NCBI RefSeq assembly: GCF_023115445.1
Contig: NZ_JALDUI010000001.1
Coordinates: forward strand, 248,244-312,137
DNA from: Streptococcus sp. oral taxon 431
GTDB lineage: Bacteria; Bacillota; Bacilli; Lactobacillales; Streptococcaceae
Direction: 5' to 3'
DNA: 63,894 nt
Shown piece after piece: positions 11,887 through 20,620 of the stretch. The stretch's first letter is position 1. Each line of letters begins with the position of its first letter. Position numbers and translations under genes: made by a program. The notes under the pieces are model-generated. The model worked only from the letters and a program-made list of their open reading frames with translations. It was not told the DNA's origin and ran no database searches.

Positions 11887-12060
11887 TTAGACTTCCCACT
11901 TAAAGACTGTCTTAAATGCGGTATTTAAGTCAGTTGCAAAAACTCGGTGAATATCTTTGATTTCTCTGACTGGTTCTTCTAGCTTTAAGCATTGTTTTGG
12001 TAAATTACTAATCCCCATGCGCGTGCCGGTTCCACCTGCTAAAATTCCAGCGTAGATCAT
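11887..12060 (-). pseudogene. tarI-tarJ deletion scar: 57-residue fusion of TarI N-terminus to TarJ C-terminus
   Basis: A short intact ORF. Residues 1-23 (MIYAGILAGGTGTRMGISNL, then PKQ) are the start of TarI, ribitol-5-phosphate cytidylyltransferase, with its nucleotide loop. From about residue 26 the sequence changes to LEEPVREIKDIHRVFATDL...FKTVFKWEV, which reads as the C-terminus of a TarJ-type alcohol dehydrogenase. In pneumococcus the order is tarI-tarJ-licA-licB-licC, so an in-frame deletion between the two genes explains this exactly. The operon promoter and licA translation survive. The peptide cannot be an active enzyme. That the second half is TarJ rests on remembered homology. Confidence 0.82.
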
Positions 12061-12103
12061 TTTAATACTCCTTTAGTCTGTTCTAAAAAACTCATTCTTT
12101 ACC

Positions 12104-12109
12104 ATTATA
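12104..12109 (-). promoter_or_regulatory. Extended -10 promoter of the lic operon
   Basis: The minus strand reads TTGTGATATAAT: a perfect TATAAT with an upstream TG, about 40 nt before the tarI-scar start. No good -35 is seen. Confidence 0.6.
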
Positions 12110-12286
12110 TCACAACCTAGCCCTTTCTCGAAATAAATACTAGAATTCTCTAGTCAGAAAGAGCCTAGGCATACCATTAGGGAAAGTAACTTGAATGATA
12201 AAAAAATCTCAACTCTATTTTCAACAAATATAGAGTTCTTCAGAATATTATAGAAAACTTAAAAAAACCTTAAACTAAATAAAAAA

Positions 12287-12331
12287 GTTGAGATTGTAGC
12301 CAGAGATAATTCCAATCCAACAATTCTCAAC
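12287..12331 (-). terminator. Terminator of the efe-tat operon
   Basis: On the minus strand GTTGAGA-A-TTGT pairs with ACAA-TCTCAAC across a longer loop and is followed by TTTTTTATTT, just below the tatA stop. Confidence 0.65.
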
Positions 12332-12351
12332 TCTATTCAATCATTTTTCGT

Positions 12352-12519
12352 TTATTTTTCTTCTTGCTCACCGATGCCCTTAACGGCTTTCTTAAACTCG
12401 GCAAGCATTTTTCCTACTGACTCGCCTAACTCTGGTAAGCGTTTTGGTCCAAAAATCAACAATGCTCCAAGGACAATGACTATCAAGCCCGGTGCACCAA
12501 TATCACGTAAGATTCCCAT
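12352..12519 (-). CDS. tatA: Twin-arginine translocase subunit TatA
   Basis: A 55-residue protein: MGILRDIGAPGLIVIVLGAL is a short N-terminal membrane segment, followed by the FGPKRLPELGESVGK hinge and amphipathic helix that define TatA/E. It forms the Tat pore with TatC. The start overlaps the end of tatC by 17 nt. It is the last gene of the efe-tat operon; no TatB is needed in Gram-positive bacteria. Confidence 0.93.
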   Translation of the reverse strand: MGILRDIGAPGLIVIVLGALLIFGPKRLPELGESVGKMLAEFKKAVKGIGEQEEK

Positions 12520-13234
12520 CTTTTTCTCCTTTCCTTTTTCTCTTAATTATCCATTTACTAATAGCGATACTAACCTCATACAAAAGGATTAGGGGAACAG
12601 TCATCGCTAAATCGCTAATAAAATCGGCCGGCGTCAATATAACTGCCAATACCAATAAAATGAAGTAGGCATAACGTCTATAAGAAATGAGTAGGCCAGG
12701 TCCAATCAAACCAATTGAGGTAAAAAAAGCAATGATAACTGGCAATTCAAAGATAAACGCTAGTGGTACAGTTGTTTGAAAGACAAAGGCTAGATAATTT
12801 TGTGCTGTCAGTTGCGTCTCAAATAAGTTTTCACCTAGTCCCAGTAAGACCTGAAGTATAGCTGGTGTTACAAAATAAAAGCCAAAGGCTAATCCCAAGA
12901 TAAAACAAAGGAAAGTTGCAGGGATATAAGCAAAAATCGCTCCTGCTTCTTCAGTTTTAAGGGCTGGTCGAACAAAACTCCAGACTTGATAGACCGTAAA
13001 AGGTAAGGTAAGGCTAAAGGCCATTAAACTTGCTAAACGGAGATAAATCCATAAAATATCATTCGGCCCCAAGACGATTAACTTCTGACTAAAACCTTGT
13101 GTGATATACTGATAAACCTGATCGGCAAATAATAGTGAAAGGCAGAATACTAGAAAGAAGCAAACAACTACTGCTAGCAATCTCTTTCTAAATTCTACCA
13201 AATGTTCAATAATTGTCAATTCCTTTTGATCCAT
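12503..13234 (-). CDS. tatC: Twin-arginine translocase subunit TatC
   Basis: A 243-residue polytopic membrane protein, receptor for twin-arginine signal peptides. The N-terminal LTIIEHLVEFRKRLL is the conserved HL-ELR motif; FVRPAL...EE and about six membrane segments follow. The ATG at 13234 overlaps the TGA of efeU by one base; a GTG one codon earlier is less likely. Its placement directly after the Efe genes, one of which has a Tat signal, suggests a dedicated translocase. Confidence 0.94.
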   Translation of the reverse strand: MDQKELTIIEHLVEFRKRLLAVVVCFFLVFCLSLLFADQVYQYITQGFSQKLIVLGPNDILWIYLRLASLMAFSLTLPFTVYQVWSFVRPALKTEEAGAIFAYIPATFLCFILGLAFGFYFVTPAILQVLLGLGENLFETQLTAQNYLAFVFQTTVPLAFIFELPVIIAFFTSIGLIGPGLLISYRRYAYFILLVLAVILTPADFISDLAMTVPLILLYEVSIAISKWIIKRKRKGEKDGNLT

Positions 13235-14922
13235 CACTTTTCACCCTGTCTAATGGTAATTAGAAAAACTATGAGGATAAAGAGAATCTGACCTGCTAAC
13301 CCTTCCCAACTAGGGTAAATTCCCAATATATCAATACTTGGTATTCCTGAGATCAGATGGTTTGGAATCATATTTGTCAACTGTAAGGCATGGATACTGA
13401 CTCCCGTCATCTTAAAGGCTAAGGCATAAATCATCCAAGTCAGGATAAAGAAAACCTTATGAGGCAGGAAAAATTGACTGGCCTTGTTCATCACAAAGGC
13501 AATCACGACTAAAACTGAGAGGGCCAGAGAAATTCCAAGGACAAAATCAAAACTAGAAATCCTTGGCAGAATCCCCACATAGAATAAAATCGTCTCAGCA
13601 CCTTCTCGGAATACAGCTAGAAAACTCAGAGCAAACATAGAAAGGAAAGAACCTGTTTTCGTGACAGTTTGCATCTGCGATTCCATAAAAGCATTCCATT
13701 TTTTTACAGAAGATTTGCTATGAAGCCAAATACCTATTAAAATCATCATGATAACCGCAAAAATCCCGACTGCACCTTCGATGATTTCACGGTTAGTTCC
13801 TGAGGTAACTGCTGGAAAGGCAATCTGTAGGATATAGGCAATTAAAAGACTAGCCACTATACCCGCAAATGCACCACCATAGACCCACTTGAGGCCCTTT
13901 CTCATCTTACCAGCTTTCAAAGTTGTCACAAGCGCCATGACAATCAAGAGTGCTTCTACACCTTCTCGGAGCAAGATGAGCATGGCGTCAAATACATTAT
14001 AGGAAGCGCTAGTATCAATTTGAGATAGCTCTGCAATCAAGCTAGAAAGCTTTTCTTGATATTCACTTTCCTTTCCCTTAACCATGATGACAGGACTTTC
14101 ACTTTCAACCTTGGTATAAAGCGAAGGATTGGTTGTACTTACAGAACCCTCGATGGTGGGCCAAATAGTAATAAACTCCTTCATCGTCGCAGCTGCATCA
14201 CTATCTTGACCAGCTTGAAATTGGGTCAAAACCTTCTTTAAAAGATCTATCCCATCCTTCAGTGTCAGGTTGGATGATGTCGCCGCAACATCTTTTCCTT
14301 CAACAAAGTTAGAAATGGCTTTTTTCAAATCATCAAACGATGCCTGAATAGTATCAAAGTTCGTTGGTTCAGTCTCAATGCTACTACGCAAGAAGGAAAT
14401 TGCTGTTTCTACTTGCCCATAATGAGCTGTACTATGGTCGCGAACCACTGCTTCATTGATGGTCCAGGTTGAATTCATTTTTTTATAGGCTTCTCTTACT
14501 GCTTCCAGATCTTGAGAAGCGATTGCCTTGTCTAAGGCTTCAAAACGAGGTTCTAATCGTGAAACAAGTTTCTCTTTTTCTGCATCAAGGTCGACTGGAT
14601 TTTGCTCTTTCTCGAATGTCAAAAGGGCTAAAGAAATCTGAGTTAGCTGGTCTTCGGTAATATCACCAGTTAAGGCTAACTTTTCTTGAACTTTACGTCC
14701 AGCTTCAGAGTCAGAATTCTCAACTTTCTCGAAATCTTTGGTCATTTCATCGATTAGTTTTCTAGCCTGATCTTGTTTGCCTTCTTTGACAGCTTTAGTT
14801 GCATCAGTTATTTTCACAAAGTAGGAACTCAAATTTTCCTTAGCTCCTACCGGAAAAATCAACAGAAAGAAACAAGCACATAGGAGGATAATACTTTTAG
14901 GATTCCAATAATTTCTGCCCAA
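13234..14922 (-). CDS. efeU: FTR1-family iron permease with extracellular N-terminal domain
   Basis: A 562-residue membrane protein. Residues 7-26 are a signal/anchor, then a long helical, Lys/Glu-rich external domain to about residue 305, then seven membrane segments of the FTR1 permease. The two iron-binding motifs are visible: REGVE (residues 319-323) and REGAE (439-443). The N-terminal domain makes it longer than E. coli EfeU and is common in Firmicutes. It overlaps both neighbours, so the efe-tat genes are probably one transcript. Role: uptake of iron handed over by EfeO/EfeB. Confidence 0.92.
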   Translation of the reverse strand: MGRNYWNPKSIILLCACFFLLIFPVGAKENLSSYFVKITDATKAVKEGKQDQARKLIDEMTKDFEKVENSDSEAGRKVQEKLALTGDITEDQLTQISLALLTFEKEQNPVDLDAEKEKLVSRLEPRFEALDKAIASQDLEAVREAYKKMNSTWTINEAVVRDHSTAHYGQVETAISFLRSSIETEPTNFDTIQASFDDLKKAISNFVEGKDVAATSSNLTLKDGIDLLKKVLTQFQAGQDSDAAATMKEFITIWPTIEGSVSTTNPSLYTKVESESPVIMVKGKESEYQEKLSSLIAELSQIDTSASYNVFDAMLILLREGVEALLIVMALVTTLKAGKMRKGLKWVYGGAFAGIVASLLIAYILQIAFPAVTSGTNREIIEGAVGIFAVIMMILIGIWLHSKSSVKKWNAFMESQMQTVTKTGSFLSMFALSFLAVFREGAETILFYVGILPRISSFDFVLGISLALSVLVVIAFVMNKASQFFLPHKVFFILTWMIYALAFKMTGVSIHALQLTNMIPNHLISGIPSIDILGIYPSWEGLAGQILFILIVFLITIRQGEK

Positions 14923-16111
14923 TGTAACCTCCCTTCTCTACTCCACCAAAGCAGGCAAAAAGACCACTGCCTATATGGGTAACGTACTCATTCATTTTAT
15001 CCGTAGCACCTAGATTGGTCTGCACCTTAACAAAGTTATCTGGATCCTTTTGGAAGGAGATAAAGAGCAAACCAGTGTCAAACTGACCAGTCTTTTCATC
15101 TATGCCATCAGAATAAGAATAAGAGCGACGCAGGAGAGGTTTGTCCACTTCTTTTGCTAAGCGAACATGAGAATCATCAGGAAGAAGACTCAAGTCCACC
15201 TCATCAAATTCATTCTTCTTACCAAAAGGAGCTCCACTTTCCTTATAGCGCCCAAAGGTATTTTCTTGCTCCTCCAGATTGGTTCGATCCCAAGTATCAA
15301 GGAACATCTGGATGCGACGAACTGCCATATAGGAACCATTTTCCATCCAATCCTTACTATCTGCCCACACAACCTGATCAAATTCTTTCTCAGTGGTAAC
15401 ATTAGCAGTCCCGTCTTTAAAACCAAAGAGATTCCGAGGAGTTTCCATACGATTGCCGATAGCTGCAAAACCTGATTGACTCCAACGAAGAGTAACTGCA
15501 TTTCTTCCTTTTCGGATAAGGTTGCGAACGGCATGAAAGGCAACTTGCTCGTCATCTGCACATGCTTGAATGACAATATCTCCTCCCGTGTACTTTTCTC
15601 GTAATTGTTCCTTTGGAAATGGAGGTAAATCTCTAAAAAGTTTTGGACGTTTATTCTCTAGTTTCATTTTTTCTAGGAAACTAGCCGAAATTCCAAAAGT
15701 CAGGGTCAAACGATGAGGATTAAGCCCAACTGTTTCTCCAGTATCACTCGGAGGCAAGAGGCTATTGTTACCATCTTTTTTAACCAATTCTCCCTCTACA
15801 AGTTTGGCACTATAATCCGTCCAATCCTTAAATAACTGGATGATTTTCTCTTTGTCAGTTGTATGCAAATCTAAAACCACAAAATAAATGTTTTTCTGCA
15901 TGACAGTTGTAATGCCAGCTTGGTGCTTGCCATAGAAGGCTATTTTTTCATCCCCGTACGAGATTTTCTCCTGACCATCAAGCTTAGGTGCGAAAAAAGC
16001 AGAAGCACCAGAGAGCCCAAGTGCGAGACCGGCACCTCCGATACCTGCTTTTTTTAGAAATTCTCGACGGTCCATTTTTTGTTCAAAAAATTTTTCGCCT
16101 TTGTTTGTCAT
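14897..16111 (-). CDS. efeB: Tat-exported DyP-type heme peroxidase EfeB
   Basis: A 404-residue protein. The N-terminus has a clear twin-arginine signal (MDRREFLKKAG, Arg at residues 15-16, then a hydrophobic GGAGLALGLSG stretch). The mature part has the DyP motif GFKDGTAN with its catalytic Asp and a later DDSHVRLAK with the likely proximal heme His. EfeB helps oxidise ferrous iron or releases iron from heme at the surface. It is exported folded with heme, which explains tatC-tatA in the same operon. The streptococcus must take up heme or porphyrin to load it. Confidence 0.94.
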   Translation of the reverse strand: MTNKGEKFFEQKMDRREFLKKAGIGGAGLALGLSGASAFFAPKLDGQEKISYGDEKIAFYGKHQAGITTVMQKNIYFVVLDLHTTDKEKIIQLFKDWTDYSAKLVEGELVKKDGNNSLLPPSDTGETVGLNPHRLTLTFGISASFLEKMKLENKRPKLFRDLPPFPKEQLREKYTGGDIVIQACADDEQVAFHAVRNLIRKGRNAVTLRWSQSGFAAIGNRMETPRNLFGFKDGTANVTTEKEFDQVVWADSKDWMENGSYMAVRRIQMFLDTWDRTNLEEQENTFGRYKESGAPFGKKNEFDEVDLSLLPDDSHVRLAKEVDKPLLRRSYSYSDGIDEKTGQFDTGLLFISFQKDPDNFVKVQTNLGATDKMNEYVTHIGSGLFACFGGVEKGGYIGQKLLES

Positions 16112-16116
16112 ATTAC

Positions 16117-16989
16117 TTATTCTCCACCAAGAAATTTACCCATTTGTGATAATGGTTCACCAAGTTTTGTGACTGCTTCAGACAATTCCTTGGTATCCTC
16201 TTTCGTTAAGTCTGTATAGAGCTTATAGTGTTCCTTGTCCGTCATGTGTTTGTCTAACAAACTATTGACAGATTTGAAATCTTCTTCTAACTCTTTAACC
16301 AGAGCTGCATCTGATTTTTCAAGCAAGGGTTTAAATAGCTGGAAAATCTTCTCAGCACCTTGGATATTGGCACGGAAATCATACAAATCTGTATGAGAAT
16401 AAATCTCCTCTTCACCAGTAATCTTACTTGTCGCTACTTCATTAAGAAGGTCAACAGCGCCAGTTAGCATAATCTTGTAATCAACATCTACAGTCGCAAT
16501 CTTAGCCTTTAATTCCTTGATGTCATTTACCAGTTGGTCACCATAAGACTCAGTTCCTTTGGTTGTGTTTTCCTCCCAAAGAATGCGCTCGATACGGTGG
16601 AAACCAGACCAACCTTCTTCAGTCTTGTTTTCATCTAAGTAGTCTGCTAATCGAAAATCAATCTTCACATCAGATTCTCCGAAGCTCTCTGCAATCGGCT
16701 CTGAACGTTCATAGGACATACGGATTAAAGGGTATGCCTTCTTAGCTTCTTCTAGCTTACCATCCTTCAAAAGTTTAACAAAACCTTCTGTATCTGTTAA
16801 AAGTTTATCAATCTGTTCTTCTACAAAGGTTTTGTAGTCACTAGTTGCCTTATCCAATAATTTTTGGTTATCTTCTGATAATTTTGTAACCTGAGAGGAA
16901 TTACTTGTCGAGGTCTGTTTTTCAGTCTGTGCCGCACAAGCCGTTAATAATAAAGCCGAAGATAAAAGGATAAAACCAAGTTTTTTCAT
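16117..16989 (-). CDS. efeO: Iron-binding lipoprotein EfeO/EfeM
   Basis: A 290-residue lipoprotein with lipobox LLTAC (Cys at residue 18). The mature part is the helical peptidase-M75-like/imelysin domain with the metal-binding motif GFHRIERILWE. It probably captures iron outside the membrane and passes it to EfeU. It is the first gene of the operon and lies 5 nt ahead of efeB. Confidence 0.92.
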   Translation of the reverse strand: MKKLGFILLSSALLLTACAAQTEKQTSTSNSSQVTKLSEDNQKLLDKATSDYKTFVEEQIDKLLTDTEGFVKLLKDGKLEEAKKAYPLIRMSYERSEPIAESFGESDVKIDFRLADYLDENKTEEGWSGFHRIERILWEENTTKGTESYGDQLVNDIKELKAKIATVDVDYKIMLTGAVDLLNEVATSKITGEEEIYSHTDLYDFRANIQGAEKIFQLFKPLLEKSDAALVKELEEDFKSVNSLLDKHMTDKEHYKLYTDLTKEDTKELSEAVTKLGEPLSQMGKFLGGE

Positions 16990-17032
16990 ATAACGCTCCT
17001 ATTAAATCATGGAAATCCCATTTTTAAAATTT

Positions 17033-17038
17033 ATTATA
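17033..17038 (-). promoter_or_regulatory. Extended -10 promoter of the efe-tat operon
   Basis: The minus strand reads CTATGATATAATAAAT, a TATAAT with upstream TG, about 45 nt ahead of efeO. The surrounding sequence is very AT-rich with short inverted repeats; I could not single out a Fur-type operator. Confidence 0.55.
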
Positions 17039-17171
17039 TCATAGTTTTTCTAATTATTTAATAAATTGTCAGAAAATTTAATGTTCGCTCCTTTAAAATT
17101 AGAATAGACTTTTCTAGTTAAAATTGTTAAAATAATAGGGAAAATAAAAGAAAAGGAAGCTATATACCACC

Positions 17172-17471
17172 ATGATGAATATGCAAAACATGATGCGTCA
17201 AGCTCAAAAACTTCAAAAACAAATGGAGCAAAGTCAAGCTGAACTTGCTGCTACAGAATTTGTTGGAACTTCTGCCCAAAACCTTGTAACTGCCACACTA
17301 ACAGGAGACAAGAAAGTTACAAAAATTGATTTCAATCCAGCGGTTGTTGACCCAGAAGATATTGAAACTCTTTCAGATATGACTGTTCAAGCAGTCAATG
17401 CTGCTCTTGAACAAATTGATGAAGCAACTAAAAAGAAACTAGGTGCTTTTGCTGGTAAATTACCATTCTAA
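17172..17471 (+). CDS. YbaB/EbfC family nucleoid-associated protein
   Basis: A 99-residue protein: [20 protein letters not shown] followed by the beta-rich core and C-terminal [12 protein letters not shown]. The family forms tweezers-like dimers that bind DNA. It is a single-gene plus-strand unit between two minus-strand operons, with AAGGAAG upstream and its own terminator. Confidence 0.93.
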   Translation: MMNMQNMMRQAQKLQKQMEQSQAELAATEFVGTSAQNLVTATLTGDKKVTKIDFNPAVVDPEDIETLSDMTVQAVNAALEQIDEATKKKLGAFAGKLPF

Positions 17472-17478
17472 TAGCATA

Positions 17479-17512
17479 AAAAGAGGCCGATGTTCAATTC
17501 AGCCTCTTTTGT
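17479..17512. terminator. Bidirectional terminator between ybaB and the GDPD gene
   Basis: AAGAGGC (17481-17487) pairs with GCCTCTT (17502-17508), with A-rich and T-rich flanks that serve both converging genes. Confidence 0.85.
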
Positions 17513-17517
17513 CTTAC

Positions 17518-19281
17518 CTAGAAAGTAAATATTTCTGCTGCTTTCTTGAGAAGCAAGTCCGTATATTCAGGATCTTCCTGAGCGGTTTCAAGCTCTTCTT
17601 TAATTCTTTCTAGATCATCTGTTATCATACCATCAACTCCCAAACGTAGGGACTTATCAAAGGATTCCGAACTATTGATTGTCCATACATAGAGTTTTTG
17701 TTTTGTATTCCAAAGCTTGGTTACAAAATATTCATCTAAGGTAGAATATTCCATGGTATAACCTGTAGCATTCGTTCTTGGAAAAACGGAATTGTAGGGC
17801 AGAATGAAATAGACCGGAATTTCCTTATCATACTGAGTTACTTTTTCAATAACATGATAATCCAAAGATTGCATCTGATGCCCATAGACTTTGATCTTTG
17901 CCCCATATTGATCTAGAAAATGATCCATCATTTGAGCACTATCTTTTCGACTCGTTTTAATTTCGATCAGCAATTTCTGATGAAGGTCATTGGCACGATT
18001 TATATAATCATCAAAGCTGGATATTTTGGTCTGATAACCATTTTCATAAATATCTAATTGCTTCAACTCATCTAAAGTTAAGTCTTGTGGTGTTACATTT
18101 AATCCCGCTAAACTTTTTAGGTTAGCATCATGCATCATGACAAACTGACCATCCTTGGTTTCTTGTACATCCATCTCAACTAAATCTGGTTTTAACTGAG
18201 CTGTTTTTTCTAAGGATTCAACTGTATTTTGGACACCATTTCCATTAGAAACACCTCTGTGAGAGATGACAAGTGGAGGATTGACTACGGGTGCCTCTAG
18301 ATAAACATAACCCTCAATCGCAAAGAAGACACTGGCGCACCCCATTACACCCCATCTCATGATATGATCTTTCTTTCGTCTTGGCATAATATCCAACTCC
18401 TCACCAGTTAAAAAGGAGGTAAACTTAACCAAGAAGTAAGTCAAAGCCATATAGTGGATATTTTTAATCAATATATAGTTCGAAATAGCAAGAACCAAAG
18501 ATTCTCGATGTGTGAGACCATCCACTAAAAACTGGACAATCAATAGTGGGATTAGAAGCAAGTAAAAGAAAAGATTTGTTTTGACAACAATGAGAAAGAG
18601 ATGCCAAGCGTAAAACCAGAATTGATTTCTAGTTCTTTCAAGACTATAGAGCACAGCTTCCTTGACTGTCATCTTGTCATACAAGATTTTTGGAAGAACA
18701 AATACTAACTTAACAGAAACGTAGAGGAAGAGGATTGACAAGATGATAATACCTAGCCACCACATCCAGTATTTATCTTCCATGTAGGTCTGAATAAACT
18801 CTGGGATTACGATTTTATTAAAATAATAAATCTTTAAAATCTTCCTGATAAAAGGAAAAAGCATGGCAACATAGAAGAAGATAAATAAGGCTTTTGTAAT
18901 TGTCAGACCTTTCATAAAGACAAGACTCTCACGAAAGACCTTACGACTGTATTCTATCAGTGTTCTTTTCTCATGATAGAGAAGATGACGCGCCCCTATA
19001 AAGAGAAGACTGAGTTGAAAATAAGCAACTAAAAGGTTAAGAATGATTAAGATTAAGAAGCCAATACTGACTATAGGAGCATTTTTGATAATGGCAAAAA
19101 TGTTATTGTAAGAAATAAACAAATAGCCCGTCTGACTTAGCAAAAAACCCGCTATCAATGAATTCAAAGGTAACCAAATATAGTCGACCAACATAAATAT
19201 TAAAAAAAATAGAAAGAGGATTTTATCAAGATTGAGGTAAATCTTTTTAAAACCCAATTTTTTAGGCTTTTCAGGTTTCAT
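17518..19281 (-). CDS. Membrane-anchored glycerophosphodiester phosphodiesterase
   Basis: A 587-residue protein. The first about 330 residues are a GDPD-associated membrane domain with roughly eight hydrophobic segments. The C-terminal GDPD TIM barrel starts at VISHRGVSNGNG, continues with DLVEMDVQETKDGQFVMMHD and LIEIKT, and ends near WTINS...GVDGMITDD; catalytic His and metal-binding Glu/Asp are present. It would cleave glycerophosphodiesters at the membrane, possibly during lipid or teichoic-acid turnover. It lies 9 nt after the exonuclease gene. Confidence 0.9.
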   Translation of the reverse strand: MKPEKPKKLGFKKIYLNLDKILFLFFLIFMLVDYIWLPLNSLIAGFLLSQTGYLFISYNNIFAIIKNAPIVSIGFLILIILNLLVAYFQLSLLFIGARHLLYHEKRTLIEYSRKVFRESLVFMKGLTITKALFIFFYVAMLFPFIRKILKIYYFNKIVIPEFIQTYMEDKYWMWWLGIIILSILFLYVSVKLVFVLPKILYDKMTVKEAVLYSLERTRNQFWFYAWHLFLIVVKTNLFFYLLLIPLLIVQFLVDGLTHRESLVLAISNYILIKNIHYMALTYFLVKFTSFLTGEELDIMPRRKKDHIMRWGVMGCASVFFAIEGYVYLEAPVVNPPLVISHRGVSNGNGVQNTVESLEKTAQLKPDLVEMDVQETKDGQFVMMHDANLKSLAGLNVTPQDLTLDELKQLDIYENGYQTKISSFDDYINRANDLHQKLLIEIKTSRKDSAQMMDHFLDQYGAKIKVYGHQMQSLDYHVIEKVTQYDKEIPVYFILPYNSVFPRTNATGYTMEYSTLDEYFVTKLWNTKQKLYVWTINSSESFDKSLRLGVDGMITDDLERIKEELETAQEDPEYTDLLLKKAAEIFTF

Positions 19282-19289
19282 AAAAGCTC

Positions 19290-19880
19290 CTAATCAAACA
19301 GTTGTGATAAATCTAAACCACCAAAAGGATTAGAGTTAAGACTACTCTTGACGTCCAGTAAGATTTTACTTTCGTCAGACTCTAGGAATGCTTCATAAAC
19401 ACGCGCAGTCATACGAGCATCCTCTAAACTGTTATGAGATTGTCCCTTAAATCCTAGAAAACTTGCAACAGTTTGTAACTTGAGATTGGCAATACCATGA
19501 AGATCAGAACTGCGTCGCTCAAATGCTTCATCATAGAGATCCACTAGATATTGGCTACTATAATCCAAACCATGCTCCAACAAAATCGGTAAATCACTCT
19601 TGGCTGCATTATAACCAACAAGGGGTAACTCACCCACAAAGTCTTGAAAATTCTTAAGAACTTCCTCCACCATCGGTGCATCTTTCAAGGTTTCAGACGT
19701 GATACCCGTTAAACCATTAATAAAACTTTTCAAAGGCACATCGGTATGAACATATGAGTCAAATGCTCCTACTTCTTCACCATCTTTAAAACGGACCGCA
19801 GATACCTGAATCAAGTGAGTTTTATCTTGGTGTTTATTAAATTCCAAATCAAATGAAATATAATCTCTTAATTTTTCCAT
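19290..19880 (-). CDS. DnaQ-like 3'-5' exonuclease (DEDDh)
   Basis: About 196 residues with the DEDDh exonuclease signature: DYISFDLEF (Asp, Glu), VGYNAAKSDLPIL (Asp) and SHNSLEDARMTARVYE (His, Asp). It is related to the epsilon proofreading subunit but stands alone, so the substrate is unknown. The ATG at 19880 is preferred over 19889 because AAGGA then has normal spacing. It is followed by the GDPD gene. Confidence 0.88.
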   Translation of the reverse strand: MEKLRDYISFDLEFNKHQDKTHLIQVSAVRFKDGEEVGAFDSYVHTDVPLKSFINGLTGITSETLKDAPMVEEVLKNFQDFVGELPLVGYNAAKSDLPILLEHGLDYSSQYLVDLYDEAFERRSSDLHGIANLKLQTVASFLGFKGQSHNSLEDARMTARVYEAFLESDESKILLDVKSSLNSNPFGGLDLSQLFD

Positions 19881-19912
19881 CTTATCCATTCCTTACTGTA
19901 TGTGTAAAAAGA

Positions 19913-19945
19913 AACTACTTGGTTATATCTAGAAACCAAGCAGTT
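19913..19945 (-). terminator. Terminator of rocS
   Basis: AACTACTTGGTT (19913-19924) pairs with AACCAAGCAGTT (19934-19945). On the minus strand the stem is followed by TCTTTTTAC. Confidence 0.8.
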
Positions 19946-19950
19946 TTTTC

Positions 19951-20442
19951 TTATCCTCCAAATAAGCGAGCAAAGAAGCCTTTCTTCGTTGCTTGTACTT
20001 CTTGCTTAGCCTGATCCAACTCCAACTGAAGGGTTTCTTGGTCCTTCATAGCTTGTAGCGTTAACTGTTGTTGTTGATCCAATTGCTTATCTTTTTCTGC
20101 GATTTGACGGTCTTTGACACGCATCTGTTCATCTTTTTCAGCTAACTGTTTGTCTTTGGCCTTTAATTGCTCATAAAGACGGATGATTTCAGCGTTCTTT
20201 TCATCAACAAGAATCTCCATCAATTCACGTTGCTTTACATCATCACTAACAGGTTCATCTTCAAAAATGGTCTTTTTGTAGATTTCTTCAAGCTTAATCA
20301 AGCCACTGCGAGTTACCACAGTAACTCCTTTATCATTTTTAGTCGTATCTTCTTCAGGTAATTCCTTGACACGGTTATTGATTGCTTGGCGGGACAAGCC
20401 CAAGACCTCAGCAATCTCACTAACAGTCATCTCAATACTCAT
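19951..20442 (-). CDS. rocS: RocS, regulator of chromosome segregation
   Basis: A 163-residue protein with an N-terminal helix-turn-helix (TVSEIAEVLGLSRQAINNRV), a central coiled coil with repeated KDKQLAEKDEQ units (about residues 85-135), and a C-terminal basic amphipathic tail KKGFFARLFGG. In pneumococcus RocS binds DNA and the membrane through these parts and links chromosome segregation to capsule and division. Start at ATG 20442 with AGAGGA upstream. Confidence 0.88.
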   Translation of the reverse strand: MSIEMTVSEIAEVLGLSRQAINNRVKELPEEDTTKNDKGVTVVTRSGLIKLEEIYKKTIFEDEPVSDDVKQRELMEILVDEKNAEIIRLYEQLKAKDKQLAEKDEQMRVKDRQIAEKDKQLDQQQQLTLQAMKDQETLQLELDQAKQEVQATKKGFFARLFGG

Positions 20443-20620
20443 AATATCCTCTGAAAGTTTTCTAGCTTTTCTTTATTTAAATATTATCATAAGCAAGCAA
20501 AACTGTCAAATATCACCGTGTTTTCAACCCTTTTTCATAACTTTTTCGGGTCTAAATTGAACTATCTTTTAGCATTTTTTAAAACTAAAAATCAGTTTGC
20601 GATTTTACCACCAGCTCTAA

